64,000 nucleotides of DNA from Brachypodius melanocephalos (lineage: Eukaryota; Chordata; Aves; Passeriformes; Pycnonotidae): positions 1,174,741 to 1,238,740 of the forward strand of contig VZSR01000386.1 of the NCBI GenBank assembly GCA_013398615.1, given 5' to 3'. Every line of letters starts with the position of its first letter. The first letter of the stretch is position 1. A program made the translations under genes and the position numbers. Shown one piece after another: positions 37,150 to 50,000 of the stretch. The notes below the pieces were generated by a model, which was given only the letters and a program-made list of their open reading frames with translations, was not told where the DNA came from and searched no databases.

Positions 37150-37315
37150 CCCATCCAGCGCCGACCGGGGCGGGCCCTGCTGAGCTTCCTGCCGCGTGCG
37201 CAGCTCCCGCCCCGCGCGGCCGCAGCGGCGCCGTCGCTGATTGGTCAGCGCCGAGCTGTGGAGGCGGCGCTCTGGGCCGCGGCCGCGCTCTCTGTGGCCC
37301 TGGCGGACCGCGAAG
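37150..37315 (+). promoter_or_regulatory. WDR18: WDR18 CpG-island promoter
   Basis: A CpG-rich block without a TATA box sits directly upstream of the WDR18 start. It includes GATTGGTC (37218-37225; ATTGG is an inverted CCAAT box, NF-Y type), and the AAGATGGCGGC at the start codon (37313-37323) resembles a YY1 site, as is common in housekeeping genes. Confidence 0.55.
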
Positions 37316-40300
37316 ATGGCGGCGCCCATGGAGGTGGCGCTGGTGTCGGACGCGGCGGGGCCGCTCTGCAACTGCTCGGTCTGGGAGCTGCACTCGGGCT
37401 CGGCCCTGCCCGGGTACCGCGGCGGTAACAGCGGCCCGCGCGGGCTGGCGCTGCTGGGCGGCGAGCACCTGCTGGGGGCCCAGCTCGGCAAGAGCTACAT
37501 CAACGTCTGGGAGCTCCAGAGGAAGGTACCGGCGCGGCGGGCGGGCCCGGGCGGCCTCGGCTCGGGGGACGCCCCTGGGTCTCGCGGGGGGACTCCGGGC
37601 CCTGTGGGGGATGTGACGGGGCCACTCTCCCTGCGGACCCGCCGGCCCTGTGATGAGGAGCCTCTCCGTCCACAGAGCCCCCCCAAATCCATGGTCAGAC
37701 CCCCCCATGGCCCTTCTCTTCATGGAGATTCCCCTCTGTGCTCAGATACCCCTTCATGGCCCAGTTCTCTGCAGAGACCCCCATGGCCCCTCTCTCCACA
37801 GAGACCCCCCCCTGTCCCCGGTTAGACCGTCAGCCCCCCCTCCCTTCATTCCGATCCCCATCACCACGGGCAGTTGCTCCCCATCCCTCTCTTGGCAGAG
37901 ACCCCCATAGAGCTCCCCCTGAGCCCCCACGTTGGGGGGCCTGCTTACAACCCCTTCCCCCCTCTGAGCCCTGGCTGTGCTCTCTCTGTCCCAGGACCAG
38001 CTGCAGCAGAAAATCATCTGTCCCGGGCCTGTGACCTGCCTGACGGCCTCTCCCAACGGGCTCTACGTCCTGGCGGGGGTTGCTGAGAGCATCTACCTGT
38101 GGGAGGTACGGAGGTGCTGGGACGATCAGGGCCACGCAGATTCACACCTTGGACAGGCAGGGAGTGTCCCCATCCCTCAAATGTCTGTAAATCCTGATCC
38201 TGGGATGCCACAGCAGGCAAAGGCTGTGCTGCTTGCAGCTCATCAAAGTGGGAGTGGGAGGAATTCCTGGGGAGGCTTCACTCTGCCTCCTTCTCCTCTT
38301 TCCAGGCATCTCCAATGCCTCAGGGGTTGGGAATTGCTCCTACAAGGCAGTAGCACAGGACTTTGTTTTCCTTCAGTCCTTCTCCCACATTTCAGCTGTG
38401 TATTTGTGTGTGCCCAGGGTGCCAGCAGCCCCTGCTGTCTGGTCATTGTCCTGCTGGTTAATTACTGCTGGATTATTTGGGATTACACTGCATGCCCAGC
38501 ACACCACTGAGCAAATAAAAGCAGTATCTTGTCCTGAGCCTGGAATTGAACCCCAGGATGCCTCACCTGGAGAGCTCCCTGTGCCAGGGGAGGTTTGAGC
38601 CTCACGGTGTGGGTGGCTCTGCCTGAACCCATCAGGGTTTGTTTGTACCAACGTGCTTGCAGCAGCGCTGGAATAAAATCCCTGAGGCTGAGCCTGCAGT
38701 GAGAGCTGCTGCCTGTGATGCTCCAAGCTGGGCCCTGCTCCAGCTCCTGTCACCCACAGATGTGTTCTAGAGTACGGCACTGTCCCTCTGGCGTGTTGGA
38801 GAGGCTCCATGGAAACCATCATGGAGCTGGAGCCAGCCCCTAGAGCCCTGGTTTTGTGCTGTCTGTGAAACCCCTTGAATTGTGGCTTGCTTTGATTTTT
38901 TTTGTGTAATTCAGACCATGGGAAGAAGTAGATTCTTATTTTATTTGAGGCTTTTTCTCTTCTCGGTTCCCTCCCCATCTGCAGTGTTGCCTTTTAATAA
39001 GAAATGCTCCGGGTTTGGGGAATTCTTTGTCCACCCTAAAGCTTCTGCTGGCCCAGGACCACGAGCCACCCCTGGGGTGTCCTGCAGCTCTCATAACCCC
39101 ACTGCCACCTCCTGAGGATCTGTGGGAGGAGGGAAGAAGCCACCAAAATAATATGACTATTAAGAGTGAACAAGAAATCCTTACTGCACACTTGTGACTT
39201 GACCAGAGGAGCAGCTCTGGCATCACTGGGTTGCAGAGTGAATGTGCCAGGACCTCTTCCACTGCTGTGTGCTGAATTTCCCTGTGGTCCTGAGTGCAGG
39301 CTGTTGCTCCAGCTGTACCTCAGAGGTGTCAGTCACTGTCCCAAGGTGTCAACAGTCTCGTGTGGGCAGCAGAACCTTCCCTTCTCCTCTCACTACACCA
39401 AGGGCGGGGCACCACATTATCCCGAGACATCCTTGACACCCTCCTGCTCTTCCCCTCACTCCAGGTGTCCAACGGGAACCTCCTCGCCATCCTGAACCGA
39501 CACTACCAGGACCTCACGTGCCTCTGCTTCACTGATGACAGCAGCCACTTCCTCTCAGGGGCCAAGGACTGCCTGGCCCTGGTGTGGAACCTCTACAAGT
39601 AAGGGGAGGCTGGGGGGCACAGGGATTTTGGAGCAGGAGATCTCTCTAAGCCCACAGCTGCATCTGTGCCCTCCTTGTGGGCAGGGAGCCTTTCCTTGGG
39701 GAACAGCCATATGGCTCTGACTTCTTTTTTAGGTGACACAGAGGGGATTGTGTCCTTTACCGAGGGTGTTTGTCCTGTTGGGATCTCAGCCTCGGTATCT
39801 GTGTGCCATGGCTGCCAGTAGCTCCCATGTCCAACTTGGTCCCTGCAGCCAGGAGAGGCGTTCCCAGTGGAAGCAGAGGCTGGCCCAGCTCCCCATGGGG
39901 CTCTGTCCTTGGCTGACCTGCCTGTCTCTGCTCTCCCCACAGCGTGTTGCAGGCAGAGCCCTCCCAGATCCCTGACCCCCGGCACATCTGGTCCCGGCAC
40001 AGCCTCCCCATCACCGACCTGTGCTGCGGCTTCGGAGGGCCCCTGGCACGGGCTGCCACCGCCTCCCTTGACCAGACAGCTAAGGTGAGGCTCATTTTGG
40101 AGATGCCAGACCCTGCAGGGTCACAGCCAGGCTCCTGCCAGGTAGCAGGAAGCTGTCCCTGTCCCCAAGCTGTCCCGAAGCTTTGCCGGGTTGCAGTGGC
40201 TTAATTTCTTGGCTGTCTCTGCGATGACTCAGAGCTGCCAGACCTGAGCTCTGCCTCTCCAACAACAGCAGTTTCTCTGCACCTGCCCCCAGGCTGGACT

Positions 40301-43300
40301 GCTGCAGTCCCTGTTGTCCTGGGAATGTGGGGTCAGCTCCTCTGTTTCCCATTGCTGATATCCACAGGGAGCAGAGCAGGCTGGAGCCCGTGGGGCAGGG
40401 GATCCCCTGGGGGGAGGATGGCCAGAGAGAGGGTTCAGAGCTGCTTTGAAGCTGCCTGGAAAACTTCTCTCCTGCTCATAGAGAGTCTGAGCCTGGGTCC
40501 TGCCTTAGTTCTGACTTGGACTCAGTTTCCCAGCAGAGCCAGGAGGGGATGCTTGGATGGAATGCCAGTGTGGGATGCCAGGATGTCAGTGTTCCTCCAA
40601 TCCTGCCATTAACATTCTCACCCCTGATTCTCCTGTCCCCTCTCACTCCAGCTCTGGGAAATCTCGTCTGGGGAGCTCCTGCTTTCCGTGCTCTTCGACG
40701 TGGGGATCATGGCTGTGACTCTGGACCTCTCTGAGTACCACATGTTCTGTGGGGGCATGGATGGGTCCATCTTCCAGGTCGACCTCTGTGCCTGGGTGAG
40801 TGTGTGGGGCTGCAGGTGTGCCCTGTCACCCCAAGCCACTGTCACCTCCCTGCTGGGACTGGTGTGACCTGCCAGGGCACAGGAGAGTCTGGTCCCCCTG
40901 TGTCTCCTCTGCCCTCTCCAGACACGGTGATGAACCTTCTGGATTCAGCCTTCCTGAATTTTAACCCCTTTCCCTTCTCTCCTTCCTTCATTTCTGCAGC
41001 CAGTTCAGAGAGACCGGACCTTCCAGACAGAGCGGGAGAACGGGAAGGTCTTTAAAGGACACAGGTGAGGAACCAGACATACCTGCCAGCCACCATCTGC
41101 CCACCTCACCAGCTTCTGGCAGTCCTGGGGTCATCCTGAGTTTAAACATCCTCTTCCCCATTCCAGGAACCAGGTGACGTGTCTGTCAGTCTCCACAGAT
41201 GGCAGCCTGCTGCTCTCGGGCTCTCACGATGAAACTGTCCGGCTGTGGGACATCCAGAGCAAGCAGTGCCTGAAGACGATGAATCACAAAGGTAGGAATG
41301 TCCTTATCTCCAGGATCCTCACTGCTAGAGGCTGCTGCTGTCTCACCTTGTGCTACTCTGGGCACTCCAGTTGTGTTTCTGCCCCTTGCTTCACGCCCTG
41401 GGAAGGGCAGAGGCGTTGGAGGGAGCCTTGGCTGTCTGGAGCGGTGCCGTGACCTTGCCCCGTGTGTTAACAACCCCCTGTGCACTGTCAGGAGTGAGTC
41501 ATGGATTTCACCCTGTCACCGAGGCCACATGGGATCCTCCTCCTTGTTTTCCCAAGGGAGCAGTCACCCCACATGCACCCCAGCTGTGTCTGGAGGGGAG
41601 ACAGCTCTGTGACCCCAGCAGTGAGTGGCCGTGAGCTCATGGGGCCTGAAGTGAATCCCATATGAGCAGCCGTCTGGGATTTCAGTCTGATGGCTCCAGT
41701 AAATTGCAGGAGCAGCAGCTGGGTGCCTCAGCTACCTCAGAGCAATGGGGGATTTACCCCTCCTGTTGCTGTGTTCCTCCCTCAGGTGTGGTGGTTTCTG
41801 GCCCCTGGTGCTGCAGTGACCAGCGGAGCTGCCTTGGGCATGGCCCAAGCCCCTCCCAAAGGTGATGGTGGGGAAAGTCAGACTCTGTTCCTCTGTGGTG
41901 GTTGAGCTGCTGCCTCAGAGCAGTCTCTGGAAGCCAGGCTGCCTGCAGACCCTTTTCCTCTTCCCTTTGGCTGCCAAGGACCATCCCTAATTGGGACCCA
42001 CTGCAGTGCCCATCCAGCCTGGCGCCGCTGGCGCTAGAGGGTGAAAACAGACCAAAAGGAGCTGTGAGTCATCCGAGGAGGGGGGGCCAGGCTTTGGCTG
42101 TGAGCCGGGCATTGGAGTCCTCCTGAGGCTGCAGGGAAAAATGGACAGACCAGGCTCTTCCCAGGAGGAGCAGGACCGGGCTGACCCTGAGCTGTGGGTG
42201 CTCTGCAGCCTCTGCTGCTGATTTGGTTTCCCTGGCAGCCTTGGCACTGGCATGACTGCCCTGTGCTGCATGTGCTCAGGAATGGGTTGGGAGCCCAACA
42301 CCCCTGAACTGTGCCCTGGGTCTGGAGTCCCTACGGGCCTCTGCAGCCTCGCAGTGTGGGGGAATCTGCTGCCCCAACCCAGCCCCCTCTCCGTGGAGCG
42401 CTGTCCCCCCTTGGCCTCTCTAAGCAGTGGCATGAGCCCCCCAGCAAGGTCTGTCCCTGCAGCCCCTCCAGTGTGTCCTGCTTCCCTCCCCAAGGCAGAG
42501 GTGACAGGGCTCTGACATGCTGATGTGACAGCAGCCTCTGGCCCAGTGTCCTCGGGACAGCGCGGTCCCTCCGCTTGCCCGGCACGGGGGTGGCTGGGGG
42601 CACACAGGACCCACTGCCCTCCCTTAACACTGCTGCAGATAAATCCAAGGAGCTGGAGTGTGGCTCAGGGCCAGGCACAGGGGGCTGTGTCACCAAGGCT
42701 GGCTTGTCCTTGGTGGGGGCAGAGCAGGTGGACTTTGAGAAGTCCAGGCTGCTGTTCCTGGGTAATGAGCTGTGGCAGTGCTGGCAAGGCAGAGCTGCTC
42801 CCGGTCACTCCGTGTGGCTGGCACCACTCTGGGGGAAGCAGGAGACCTGTGGGATGAGGCTGGGAGGCAGCACTGCCCCCAAATCCCTCCAGGTCTCAAT
42901 TCTCATCCTGTCACACAAGCTCTGTCCTTGTATCTGCAAACACAGCGTGGCACAGACCATTGAGGGCTCAGTCCTGCAAGGCCATCCCTGGACACTGTGG
43001 CTGATGTGTGCTGCTGGCAGCTCTGCCTTGGGAGCTGGGTTATTTTTTAAGCCTAGTCCCCATGTCCAGGCTGCCCCAGGGTCACGCACCTCCTGCTGCC
43101 CCAGGCCTTGGGGCTGGGTGATCTGGTGCAGGACTTGCATCTGCACTGGGGCCCCAGAGTGGCTGTGTCCGGGTAGTGACCAGGTTTGGGGAACTCTGGG
43201 TTCATTCCGGGGATTTTCTGCTCTCCACCTTTCTTCTCGAACTGCTCCATGAGCTGCCAGTGCAGTGGGAATCTCACTGAGGGGCACTTGCTCCAGGAGC

Positions 43301-44259
43301 ACAAACATCTCGTCTTTAAGGAGAGAGTGAAGCCATCAGAGTTGGGCGGGAACAGCTTTGGGGCCAGGCACTCAGCAGAGCCACCGCTCTGCTGGTGGGA
43401 CCCAACCTTGGATCCTGGGAGGATCAGATTTAGGAGCAGGCTGTGGAGGGGTAGATGGTGGTAACAGAGCCCTCATCCATGCCAGAGCTGCTTGTGTCTC
43501 TTTGCTCTGCAGAGACCAAAATCCTCCAGTAGCTCTGAGCCTCCTTAGGCCCTACCAAGTCCCCTCCCTCACCCTGCACCCTTCTCCACAGCACTGGCAG
43601 CCCCCTCTCAGGTGCATGTGGACCATCCTCACCTTTGCCTTTGGCCAGGGGCAGTGGATGGTCAGGTGTGGTAGCAGTGGCTGAGCTGCTCTGCCCACGG
43701 GAGCGGGGCTGGGGGCTGCTGTGCCTGACAGGGTGTGGGGGACAACGGTGGGAGCTCTCAGGGAGCAGGAGCTGGGAGGGGGCGGCAGCAGCCGTGGGTA
43801 AATGCAGTAATTAACACGCTCATCAGCTCTGCCATTGAGAGCGTGTGATGGATCACGGAGCTGCTGATGGATGGCAGCTCAGGGTGGGGGGAGGCCGGGC
43901 TCTGCTCCCCCGGAGGTGCCAATTGGCCTGAAGAGCTGCAGCCCCGGACAGGGAGAGCTGCTGGGGAGGGCGGAGAATCCTGGCCACTGCCTGTGGCAGT
44001 ATCATACTCGCTGTTCTCAGGGCTGCCCGAGGCCCCTGCCTCTCAAACCCACCAGGGGTCCAGCCTGACCTGTCCCCTCTGTCCCCACACAGGTCCAGTG
44101 ACAAACGCCTTCATCGTGCTGGCCCCTGCCAACATGATCAACCCCGACGGGAAGCCCAGCGTGCCCCTGCCCAAGTTCAGCAGACACCTGCACGGCACCG
44201 AGAGCAGCGACGAGCCGGGCACCGAGGGGGTGACGCTGCGCCTGGGGCTGCACCAGCAG
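37316..44259 (+). CDS. WDR18: WD repeat domain 18, C-terminus lost in an assembly gap
   Basis: WDR18 is a WD40 propeller protein of the nucleolar PELP1-TEX10-WDR18 (mammalian Rix1) complex, which acts in ITS2 processing and 60S ribosome maturation. Exons: 37316-37525, 37995-38105, 39465-39598, 39943-40084, 40652-40795, 41000-41064, 41167-41291, 44093-44259, with phases that join; the total of 1098 bases gives 366 residues. The start is MAAPMEVALVSDAAGPLCNC. WD motifs include LAGVAESIYLWEV, GAKDCLALVWNLYN, LDQTAKLWEISSGELL and GSHDETVRLWDIQSKQ. The visible part ends LRLGLHQQ. About 66 residues (the C-terminal coiled-coil region of the human protein) are missing and are not present on either side of the gap at 44647-44746. 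Confidence 0.95.
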
Positions 44260-44646
44260 GTACTGGGGGCAGCTGGGGACGGGGGACAGACATCCAGGAG
44301 GGGTTGTGCCAGAGCAAAGCTTCTCCTCCAGCTGGTGAAAGGCGTTCCTGCTCCCTCCTGCTTCCTCCCCATCCTGGCTGCTGCAGTCATTTGTCCTCCC
44401 AGCCCCGTGCTGCAGCGTGGGCTGGCTCTGCTGTCCCACCAATTCCTTGGTCCCAACATGGCTGTCCCCAGGAAGGGAGGGCCACACGCCATCAGTGTCC
44501 CACCCATCCCAGCCTCTCTGCCCAGTGGTCCCAGAGCTGATCTCCTCTGCCAGCCTCTGCCTCTGGGCAAGTGACAGTGACAGTCCTGCCAGAGGTGATG
44601 GATAAGCTTCCTGTTGGCTTGGTGGCAGCAGGCCAAGGGACTATTT

Positions 44647-44746
44647 NNNNNNNNNNNNNNNNNNNNNNNNNNNNNNNNNNNNNNNNNNNNNNNNNNNNNN
44701 NNNNNNNNNNNNNNNNNNNNNNNNNNNNNNNNNNNNNNNNNNNNNN
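44647..44746. other. Assembly gap of 100 N (third), at the 3' end of WDR18
   Basis: The 100-N placeholder lies 0.39 kb after the last visible WDR18 exon. The terminal coding exon or exons must fall in it. Confidence 0.98.
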
Positions 44747-47073
44747 AGACCGCGAGGGGACAGCACAGGGACCGTGTTCACTCCGATTCGGGCCCGGGGG
44801 GCACTCGGGCGGCCGCTGCAGGAGGAGCATTGCCAGCTCCTGGGAGGGCTCAGGATGCAGCTCCTGCTCATTCCCCATCTCTTCCCCTGCCCCTTTTTTT
44901 TTTTGTTTCTTTTTGTTACTTGACCCTGCAGTGCAGACAGAAAAGTGTTTTTCTCTCAATACCGCTTTGAGATTGGATTTTGGAGACCCCCTTCTGCCCA
45001 CCCTGTCCTGGGGATTGCTGCTCAGTGCCACTTGACCCTGTGCTCTGGACACCAGGGGCTGAGCAGCTCCTGCTATGGGGGTGCAGTGGGGGGCGCTGCT
45101 GCAACAGGTGGGGGATCCCTGGCTACCAGGGCTGAGGATGGGGCTCCTGCTTTGTCTGGCAGGCAGGGCCTGGGGTGTCCCTAGGCTTGGAGCACAGGTG
45201 GTGGTTTTGGGGCGCAGGGTCACTCTGGGGATGGGCAGGGGGGCCAGCAAGGTGCTATTTCCAATCTCTGTCAGTCAACAATTTATATATATTTGGATCC
45301 AACAACTCTGTTTTCACGGTGTTTGGGGACTCGGCCTTTTGTATTGTCACAGCATGGCAGCGGGGGTTGTGGGTTTTGTTTAGGTTTATTTTTTACATAA
45401 AAGATTTGTTTTTTATAGTGAAAGATGCCCGCGTTGGTTTCTTTAACAACCCTTGCATGGCCACAGACCTTGACCACCTATTACTGCATCCCTGGGGTTG
45501 CCCAGTGGGAGTGGGAAGGCATTTCCATATTCCCAAAGTACCCAGTTGCCTTCACCCCGAGGGTCTCTCTCTGTCCCTACAGGGCCATCCTTCTGTGTTG
45601 TCCTCTCCCTGTTCAATATCCCAAGTGCAGATGATTTAAAGTGCATTTTAAAACCGGAGCATCCGAGCATCCCCAGCACCCGCCAGTTCCTGAGAAGATG
45701 CTTTTAGCTTAATCACTGGAGTCTGTTCCTTTCCCTTCCTCTCCTGCTCCTCCTCTTCCTCCCAACGCTTTGGATCAGCATTCATTGGCTGCAGCAGGGA
45801 CTGTTGCCCAGAGCCAGGGGCTGTGATGGGGCAAGAGGTGGGAGCACATCCCTGCTGCAGGGAGCCCTCTGAGACCCCCAGAGATGCAGCCCCCAGCCAA
45901 GCCCAGACCTCAGCACTCCCTCCCAGTCATCCCACACTTTCCCAGTCCCCTCAGTGGGGTTCCTTTTGGGGTGCTGCACTTAGAGCAGAAGGGAGGATGG
46001 GGCTGCCCAGAGAGCCCCCCGTGTGCTGTGCCTGGTGTTTGGGGGGGCTTTTTCATTCCAAGACCCTGCTGCCACTACTGCGTGGACACTGGGGGCTGTC
46101 CTGTGTTTATCCCTGTGGGAAGAAGCTGCCAGGGGCCCCGTGGTCAGGGTCTTGCCTGGGGGAGAGCAGCACCCCATGACCCTCCATGCTCTGGCAGGAT
46201 TTGTGGTGCTCTCCCTGCAGGTCCAGCTCCGCAGGGGAATTCATTAGCTGTGACTCATTACATTTATCGATATTACATGAATCGATACCTTTTGCCAGAT
46301 GGATTTTGGCTCCATCCTTCATTTTTCCTTATTAATTTAGCGTGGCTCCAGCCCCGGTTGCTGGTGTTTGTGTGCCGGTGGCAGGGACCCTTGGGCTGGG
46401 TTGAGCCTCAGTTTCCCTGGTGAGGATGAGGAGGATGACCCCACATCCCCTCCCTCAGTAGAGGAAGGCTGTGCTGCTGCTGCCCTTCACCCCTTCCCCG
46501 TGCAGCAGGAGGAATCGCTCGGCCCTGGAACCGCCCGGCCTCGAGACCCCCCGATATTGAAGCTGCGCCTCAGATTGAGGCGGGATAGAGGGATCAGGGT
46601 GGGGACCTTTACCGGGATGGAGGCGGCAGTTCACAGCTCGCAGTCCGGCTCCGGAACTCACCCGAGGGGTTTTTCGTCGGGGGCCGGAGGAGGCAGGTGA
46701 GGAGGAGGAAGAGGAGGAAGATCCCAGTGGTCCAGAGGTAGCCGGGACCACCCTGGGTTCAGCGGGCGTCTCTGTGCCGGGGCACCCCACGTTCGCAGCC
46801 CTCGGACGGCAGCACCGCGCGGGTGGGGGCCCCCTTTACTGCGGGGTGCGGGGAGGGGGGGACCCGCGCCGTGCGTGGGCGTGGACGGGGCGGCTGCGGG
46901 CGGGTCCGGCGCTGCGTGGGCCGGGTCCGGCGTGACCCACCGCGCACCGGGGGCTGCGGGGCCTCGGCGCTACCCGGGGAGGGGGGGGCCCGGCGGGACC
47001 CGGCCGGCCGTCCCTGCCCGTAGCCGGAGCCACCCCCGGCGAAGCGCAGAGCGGCGGGGCCGGTGCGGGATGC
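44747..47073. other. Interval between the WDR18 gap and the GRIN3B start
   Basis: No recognisable coding exon. A T-rich stretch at 44896-44920 and an AT-richer block at 45280-45425 could be remnants of the WDR18 3' UTR or plain intergenic DNA. From about 46770 to 47073 the DNA becomes very GC- and CpG-rich, with GCGTGGGCG at 46875-46883 (EGR1/Sp1-like), forming the probable GRIN3B promoter. There is no TATA box. Confidence 0.5.
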
Positions 47074-50000
47074 ATGGAGGGGCTGCGGGCGCTCTGGCTG
47101 CTGGCGGTGGCTTTGGGGGCGGCGGGGGGACACCCGCAACCCTGCCGTGTCCCGGCCCCCCCCGGCCCCAGCCTCGGTCCCGGCCCCGGACCCACCGTGC
47201 GCCTCGTGGCGCTGCTGCCGCCCGCGCCCGCCCGCGCCCGGCTCCGCGCCGCGCTGGCCCGAGCCGCCGGTACCGGCCCCGGGGGCAGCCCCGGGGAGGT
47301 GACGCTGCCCCACAACCTCAGCCTGGAGGTGGTGGGGGGCGGCCCGGCGGCACGGGACCCCGGCTCGCTGGCGCGGTGGCTGTGCGGGGCGCTGGCGGGG
47401 CGCGGCGTGGCCGCCGTCCTGGCGCTGCCCCGCTCCCGCCGGGAGCTGCTCCAGCTCGACTTCCTCGCCGCCGCCCTCCAGGTCCCCTTCGTCAGCATCC
47501 TGGACACCCGCTGGCCGCTGCCTTTCCGAGCGCAGGTGAGACCCGCAGCGCCAGCACTGCACGGGGGCGCAGCTCTCCGTCCCCTCTCCTGTCCCTGCTC
47601 GCCGGCTCCGTCCTTGCTCTCGTCCCGGCTCCGTCCGTGCTCCTGTCCTGATCCCCGTCCCAGATCCGTACCAGCTCTATCTCGATCCCTGTCTCGACTC
47701 CGTACCGGCTCTGTTCCGCGGGTCCTCCTCCCGGCTCTGTCTCCGATCCCGATCCCGGCTCCGATTCCAGCTCCAATTCCGAATTCCAACCACTCATCCT
47801 TGGTGCATCCTTACTATCTCCAGGCTTCATCCCAGCTCTGTTCTCCCCTTGTCTTCTCTCCCACACCGACCCCATCCCATTCTCATTCCCACCTGCATCC
47901 TGCCTCTATCCCAGCCTCATCCTGTGCCCCATCCTGGCTCTGTCTCCATCACAGCTCTATTCCAGCCCCCTCTTGGCCCTCCTTCCAGCCCTATCCTGGC
48001 TCTATCCCAGCTCCCATCTCAGCTCTCTCCTGGCCCCTTGCCCAGCTCTATCCCAAACCCAATTCCAGCTTTCACGTCAAGGTAAGTTCCCTGGTTCCTC
48101 TGGAAGCTCTGCAGCCTTCAGCCCCCATCCCCACCCCATTCTGTCTCCAGAAGGGCTCTGAGATGTGTCCCAGCAGTGCATCCCAGAGAGGAACTGGGCA
48201 GGGGATGGGCAGGGAGTGTGGGATGACCTCAGGGCAGGTGAGCCCATGTCTGGCACTGCCTCTGGGCTGTTCCCACAGGCAGGGGCACAGCCACGACCAT
48301 TGTGTGTTGGCAGAGCCCCTTTCACTTCCACATGGACCGGCAGAGCTCACCGGAGATGCTGGTGGATGTGCTGGTGAGCGTCCTGCAGGCCAACGACTGG
48401 CAGGAAACCAGCCTGGTGCTCTGCCACCCCTGGGACCTCAACGGCTTCCTCGACCTCTGGGCCCAACGTTCCCAGCTCTTCCTCCGCACTGTCCTGGATC
48501 TGGGCTACCTGGATGAGCCCAGGGCCACCCGGTACCTACAGCAGCACGGGGACCATGTCAGGACCCTCTCCAGCCCAGTGCTGATGCTGGGCTGTGACCT
48601 GCACCGTGCTCGACTCGTCTTCCAGGCAGCCGAGGAGTTGGGGCTGCCACCGCAAGAATTCCACTGGATGTTGGGCTTCCCTCTCAGCGCCAGCGAGCTG
48701 CAGACCCAGGGCCTGCCCCCAGGGCTCCTGGCCTTTGGGGAGGTCAGCCGGCCACCGCTGGAGCTCTTCGTGCAGGATATGGTGGGACTGGTATCCCAGG
48801 CCATTGCCCACGCTGCTCAGAGTCACCCCGACCCTGCAGAGCTGCAGACCACGGGCAACTGCAATGAGAGGCACCGGGCAGGCGGCGAGTCCCCAGGGCT
48901 CCTCCTTGCCCGGTAAGGGGGTGCTGGGGGCTCTTCTTTACCCCCATCCTGGCTTTTTAGTATTGGGGTGCATGGGAGGGATCTGCCACAGACCCAGGAC
49001 GGGGTAAGGGCACAGCCAGGGGACCCCTGGGCTCAGTGCAGTGCTGTCCCCAGTGTGTGCAAGCCACCACCATGGGGCTCAGCCCCCCAGGACACAGCTA
49101 GCACTGCACAGGGTGGACATGTCACTTCAGATCTCCTTAACACTGCCCAAGCATGGTCACTCTATAAATATTAATAACACTTGGCCCTAGCAGCACAGCG
49201 AGCTGCAGGGCACTGCAGCAGGATCCTGCTGCTCCTCCTTGACCTTGTCCCTGGCTGGGTCGGGCACGTCCCACTCTCAGCTCCCAGCCTCATCCCTTGA
49301 TCCCAGCTGACCCAGAACACTGGAGCAGTGAAACCCTTTCCTTTGCAGGTTCCTGGCCAACACGTCCTTCCACGGCCAGACGGGGCTGGTGCGCGTGAAG
49401 AACACGGCATTGGTGAGGCCGGAGCAGCAGTTCCGTGTCTGGAGTCTGCGTAGAGACTTGCAGGGGGTCCCCACGTGGATGACAGTGGGCACCTGGAGCC
49501 ACGGCAAGCTGGAGCTGGAACAAGGGGTGTGGCAGAGCCAGCGGCAGCGCAAGAGCCCCAGCGAGGCGGCCGAGGGGGCCCGCACACGGCTGCGGGTGGT
49601 GACGTTGGTGGAGCACCCCTTTGTCTTCACCAGGGAGGTGGATGAAGAAGGGAACTGCCCGGCTGGGCAGCTCTGCCTGGACCCCGGCACAAACGACTCG
49701 GCCGTGCTGGATTCCCTCTTTGAGAAGATTGGCAATGGCAACGGCTCAGTGCCACGGGCGTACAAGAAATGCTGCTATGGGTACTGCATCGACCTGCTGG
49801 AGAAGCTGGCCGAGGACATGGCCTTTGATTTCGAGCTCTACATCGTGGGTGATGGGAAATACGGGGCCTGGAAGAACGGGCGCTGGACGGGACTGGTGGG
49901 CGACCTGCTCAGTGGCACGGCCCACATGGCCGTCACCTCCTTCAGCATCAACTCGGTGCGGAGCAAAGTCATTGACTTCACCAGCCCCTTCTTCTCCACC

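Noticed and set aside
38535..38600. tRNA-like T-arm on the minus strand (GGGGTTCAATTCC)
   Set aside because: The flanking bases do not give an acceptor stem, D-arm or anticodon arm; probably chance or a decayed SINE.
46759..47789. Minus-strand open frames of 267 and 317 codons opposite GRIN3B exon 1
   Set aside because: They are antisense shadows of a GC-rich exon and of repeat sequence, with low-complexity composition.
47074..48516. Single 480-codon open frame starting at the GRIN3B ATG
   Set aside because: Only the first 154 codons are GRIN3B. The rest is intron 1 repeat with no protein similarity, and a clear donor (GCAG|GTGAGA) ends exon 1.
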